Positions 60,537-64,000 of a stretch of 64,000 nt of DNA are shown one piece after another. The notes below the pieces were generated by a model. That model saw only the letters and a list, made by a program, of their open reading frames with translations, had not been told where the DNA came from and searched no databases. The translations under genes were made by a program, and so were the position numbers. The DNA is from Acanthacorydalis orientalis (lineage: Eukaryota; Arthropoda; Insecta; Megaloptera; Corydalidae): NCBI GenBank assembly GCA_034766995.1, contig CM068320.1, forward strand, positions 10,800,187 through 10,864,186, given 5' to 3'. How positions within the stretch are numbered: position 1 is the first letter of the stretch; every line of letters starts with the position of its first letter.

Positions 60537-60819
60537 TGAGAATGTAAGAAAACACAAGAATACGCTTTGTATACAATTATTCTTGTGATATTGAGAATAT
60601 TTCAAAGATACACAGACACGATTAAATTTTTTAGTAAAAAAAACTTACATTTACAAAGCAATGAAAAAAGGAAATAGAAATTGAAGTACAAGAATAACAA
60701 CGCCTTTTTAGATAAAGTTAGTATTTATATCCTTTTTAGATATTTAAATCAGTTTTTGGAGGAGATCAAACTGCAAGATAAACGACGGAATAATCCTCTG
60801 TACAACACAAAAAAAAACT
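60337..60819. other. AT-rich spacer with one TA array
   Basis: The TA array at 60490-60533 is the only feature. Confidence 0.5.
60490..60533. repeat. (TA)n microsatellite
   Basis: Pure TA, about 44 bp. Confidence 0.95.
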
Positions 60820-60903
60820 TTAGGTTGATAGAAAAAAATTGCGACTTTTCTTATGACCTTCAAATTCATATACAATACCGCAATTATTTTCCTACCAACA
60901 TAA
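60820..60903 (+). mobile_element. Mariner miniature, copy 5 (84 bp, ends only)
   Basis: The left end TTAGGTTGATAGAAAAAAAT continues TTGCGACTTTTCTTATGACCTTC. The right end, on the minus strand, is TTATGTTGGTAGGAAAATAA then TTGCGG. Almost nothing but the two termini remains. A 98-codon frame at 60681-60977 that runs across it is therefore not a gene. The flanking dinucleotides are not a clean TA pair (CT and TT), so the target duplication has mutated. Confidence 0.85.
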
Positions 60904-61600
60904 TTGTTTTTATGTACAGGGTATATGATCTTCTCTTAAAGAAAGAAAATATCTGGAAAAATTCAGATGTATTATAAAACATCACAATCGACAAAAGTAT
61001 TTTTACTCAATATAAAAAAATAAAGTAATAATTAATCAGTAGAGATGTTTAGTTTTAAGAGAAGTATATTATAAGTTCTAACAGAATATTGATTAAGATA
61101 AGGTGCGTGTGTATATATATATATATTATATGTGTGTGAGTGTGTGTGTGTGTGTGTTTGTTTGTTTGTGTATACGTGTCGGAGCGAAGATATAAGTGTA
61201 TTATGTACTTAACAATGATCACAATTAAAACTATTCAGGGAGTTCAGTCGGTTTAAGTATGTCGTAATAATTTTAAGTACAAGAATGTTAATCGTATTTC
61301 ACGTACTAGACAATAATATAAACCTATGTAGAATGTGAACAGCTATATCCACATTATGTCCTTCTTAGTTAATATATTTTACTTCCTTCTAATATTAAGT
61401 TTTGTAAATAAAAACGCGTTTTCTCTAGAAAAATTATATTTATTTTGAAATTATCCACTGACATACGATTTTATTAAATCAAAATAACATATATATTAAA
61501 ATTATTTCTCTAAATTTCGACAAATTTTTGAGTTATTGCTTATTAAACGAATAAAATATAAAAATATTATCCATTTTGAAATTCAATATATATATATATA
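60904..61600. other. AT-rich spacer
   Basis: A TA/GT compound microsatellite at about 61108-61167 is the only feature seen. Confidence 0.5.
61108..61167. repeat. Compound (TA)n(GT)n microsatellite
   Basis: TA tract followed by GTGTGAGTGTGTG-type repeats. Confidence 0.95.
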
Positions 61601-61804
61601 CAGGTTGATTCAACTTCGGTTTCCACACAAATGTATTAAAAAAAATGTAAAAATTAAAAGAACATGTTATCCTTCATTTAGTATTTTAGTTCAATTGTAT
61701 TTTAGTATAGAATTGAACTAAAATAGTAAATAAAAAAAAAACATTACTTTACTTAACCCCTCCACCTCTTTAATACTTCCATGTGGAAGCCTAAATTGAA
61801 TCAC

Positions 61805-61805
<1 letters not shown>
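61601..61805. mobile_element. Inverted-repeat miniature element (about 205 bp)
   Basis: The left end CAGGTTGATTCAACTTCGGT continues TTCCACACAAATGTATTA. The right end, on the minus strand, is AGGTGATTCAATTTAGGCTT then CCACATGGAAGTATTA: imperfect inverted termini of about 38 bp. Inside is a second inverted repeat, TTTTAGTTCAATT / AATTGAACTAAAA (about 61685-61726). TA arrays lie at both borders. It has no coding capacity and is not related to the other miniature family by sequence that I can see. Confidence 0.75.
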
Positions 61806-61872
<67 letters not shown>

Positions 61873-61885
61873 ACACATATATACA

Positions 61886-61936
<51 letters not shown>
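61806..61936. repeat. (TA)n microsatellite
   Basis: About 130 bp of TA with a central CA/TG-containing interruption, abutting the miniature element. Confidence 0.95.
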
Positions 61937-61939
<3 letters not shown>

Positions 61940-64000
61940 CTTAATAGTTTCGTGAGTTTAATAATTCGACATGCTAATTTAATTAGCATATATGGAATCA
62001 TAATAAGAGAAAATTGTTACATAATTTATTATGTATGTATTTGGAGAAAAAAAGCTTATTAAAATGCACTTTATTATAGCGAAAACCATTAAAATACCTA
62101 GTGATTATTTAATGAAAAAACTAGTAAACTAAAATAATATAAAATAGCATGTACATTTTTATAGGTTAAAATTAAAATATGTAAATTTTCCAGACAAAAT
62201 ATATAAGTTTTTTAATATTATTTTTACGAAATAAGAATTTTGAATAAAACCCTATATCTAATTATACGTGAAACGTTAAGATATAAATTGAAATTTTAGA
62301 AATCGAGAAAATGAATTTATAACATTTTAAATATAATAAATTATTTAAAATAATCGATTGTCGCATTTAAAAAAATATACTTAAATAATGCCTTCATTTT
62401 TCAAGAGTAACTATACTAGCTTAAAGCATAACTATACTTTTTGACCAACATATGTTGTAAATTGATGATATCATTTTTTTTCTTCCAAAATAAGCGATCT
62501 GTCAATCATACTAGTATGAAGACGTACTTGTAATGGTACTTAAAATAGATGTCAAAAATACTATACGTTCATAAATCATTTATTGATAATAACATAAAGA
62601 TGAAAATATTGTAGTCAAAAAAATATTATGCTGAAGTCCTAACTTATCTAATATGAATTATATTATTTATTTATTGTAAAGGCCATCTTTTATTAAAAAA
62701 AGTACTTTTAACTCTGTTAAAAATCTTAATCGACGTTTTCAATCGTTTGTACTGTAAAATAATTAAAATGAAAAATATCAGTAAATTAAATTATAAATAG
62801 GAAGAAATATATTATATTTTAAAAACTCAATGCTTGAAAATGGCTTAGATACTTTCTTATATGGAATAAAAAAGTATGAATAAAGAATATACTTCAATAA
62901 ACACTGTCATTATCAACAGTTACGATATGTGTCTAAATTAAATGATGTTCTTGTTTTACAAATTTCAAAATCAATATAATCAAAATCGATCGGAATAATA
63001 TATGTTGATTTAATGTATGTAAGAATATATTTACGTATTTCTTAAAAGTTTTATTAAATATTAGATTTCATACATTGAAATATTTTAATATATTCCTTAT
63101 AAAAATTAATATTAAGAATAATTTAAACATTTGTTCGAGAGCTTCTATGACATGCAAACCATATTATTGTAATTTCGTACGTTCACCTCACGTCCTTCAC
63201 GATCGATTGACAGAGTGGGTTGTGTAAAAAAGAGTATTCTCTGAAGCATTGTCCTGGATTACTAGTTCAGTAAAGGATATAATCTGTAGAACTGCGTTTC
63301 AGTTGGTGCAACTCTCAAGAGTGACCGAGTTAAGTGGTTGATCCTTTATCCTCTATTTTATTTATGTAGTGTTACGCATACAAGGGAAAATTTCTTTCTA
63401 TCAACTATCAAAGGTTTTCTTTTTTTTTAAAAAAAAAATCTATGAACATAAAGCCTAATAACAATTATAAATAATAAAGTAATCCGTATTGTAAATTTCA
63501 TAATATTTCATAGAAATATTATGATTTGAAAAATCAAACGATATTCTTCCATGAATTTTACATCCTCATATAAAAAACATTATATGCTACACAATCATTT
63601 AAAGTTTAAATGATATAAAAGTGAATAGGAATTGTATCAGCATTCTATTATTAATAATATATAGAAAATAATTGAAATAAATTATTTTCCACAATTTACT
63701 TTTCGAAACAGTAGTTAAAATTATTTTTATAGATAAACATTTCATTTCCCTTTCAATTAAAAAAAACCTGATCAAAAATGTACACTGATTGTTATTTATT
63801 TTGGTAGTTATTTACGTTTGTTTTAAGATTTTCTATACTTTAATGATTTGAAAAAGATATCACCATAAAAATGCACATAGGAAACAATTAAAATAGTAAA
63901 TAATCGATTACTATTCATTTTTGAATCTGGAATTTTTTTAGTTTGGGAAAGTGAAAAATTTATTTACAATCATATTGTCATTCAAGATCAGTTTTTCATT
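61937..64000. other. AT-rich non-coding stretch
   Basis: A less AT-rich patch at about 63175-63350 has scattered tRNA-box-like words but no foldable tRNA. Nothing else is recognisable. Confidence 0.5.

Noticed and set aside
60681..60977. 98-codon open frame
   Set aside because: It runs straight through the 84-bp mariner miniature at 60820-60903, so the frame cannot be one ancestral gene.
63290..63345. Possible tRNA-derived SINE or tRNA gene
   Set aside because: GGTTGATCC and an upstream GTGACCGAG-like word recall promoter boxes, but spacing and cloverleaf pairing do not fit.

Overview
The window reads as gene-poor, extremely AT-rich animal nuclear DNA, most likely from an insect or other arthropod. 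The evidence is a very high A+T content, dozens of (TA)n arrays often mixed with CA/GT, CATA or CT/GA repeats, no bacterial-style gene packing, and a resident transposon set typical of arthropods: several mariner lineages, pogo/Tigger-like elements, a hAT miniature element, Helitron-like repeats and 5'-truncated non-LTR retrotransposons. I could not support any complete host gene, tRNA, rRNA, CRISPR array or prokaryotic feature. The species cannot be named from this window.

Layout. 1-6.4 kb: AT-rich DNA with TA arrays and a 352-bp mariner miniature (4413-4764). 6.4-11.6 kb: a dense transposon cluster holding a Tigger-like 3' half (6880-7660), a tail-to-tail composite (7396-7840) that recurs at 10416-10858 inside a second Tigger-like element (9955-11578), and a reverse-transcriptase fragment (8085-8877). 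12.7-13.3 kb: a second mariner miniature. 19.1-19.5 kb: a 420-bp hAT miniature with an 8-bp target duplication. 20-23.1 kb: the longest TA arrays, with three GC-rich Helitron-like 3' ends and a 70-bp tandem repeat. 24.6-25.9 kb: a full-length but dead mariner. 26.8-28.2 kb: a third mariner miniature followed by the remnant of a different mariner lineage. 30-34.6 kb: a candidate host exon, two Helitron-like copies and a Tigger-like element. 37.9-39.8 kb: a Tigger-like tail and an RNase H-bearing non-LTR fragment. 46-47.9 kb: a fourth mariner miniature and a second non-LTR fragment of the same family. 49.5-50.5 kb: a Tigger-like remnant. 51.8-54.8 kb: a tandem duplication, a mariner remnant and a tandem triplication. 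59.1-60.3 kb: the best-preserved mariner, with its third catalytic Asp changed to Asn. 60.8-61.8 kb: an 84-bp mariner miniature and a separate 205-bp inverted-repeat element. The rest is AT-rich DNA in which I see nothing recognisable.

How it fits together. No element here is an intact autonomous copy, so this looks like a transposon graveyard in intergenic or intronic DNA. The most informative patterns are: a mariner miniature family that kept only the N-terminal DNA-binding segment plus both ends; two non-LTR insertions whose 3' tails resemble their own target sites; repeated association of transposon ends with TA arrays; and a composite of two opposed 3' tails present twice. Host coding potential is limited to a few splice-site-bounded open segments (30306-30532 is the best), all low confidence.
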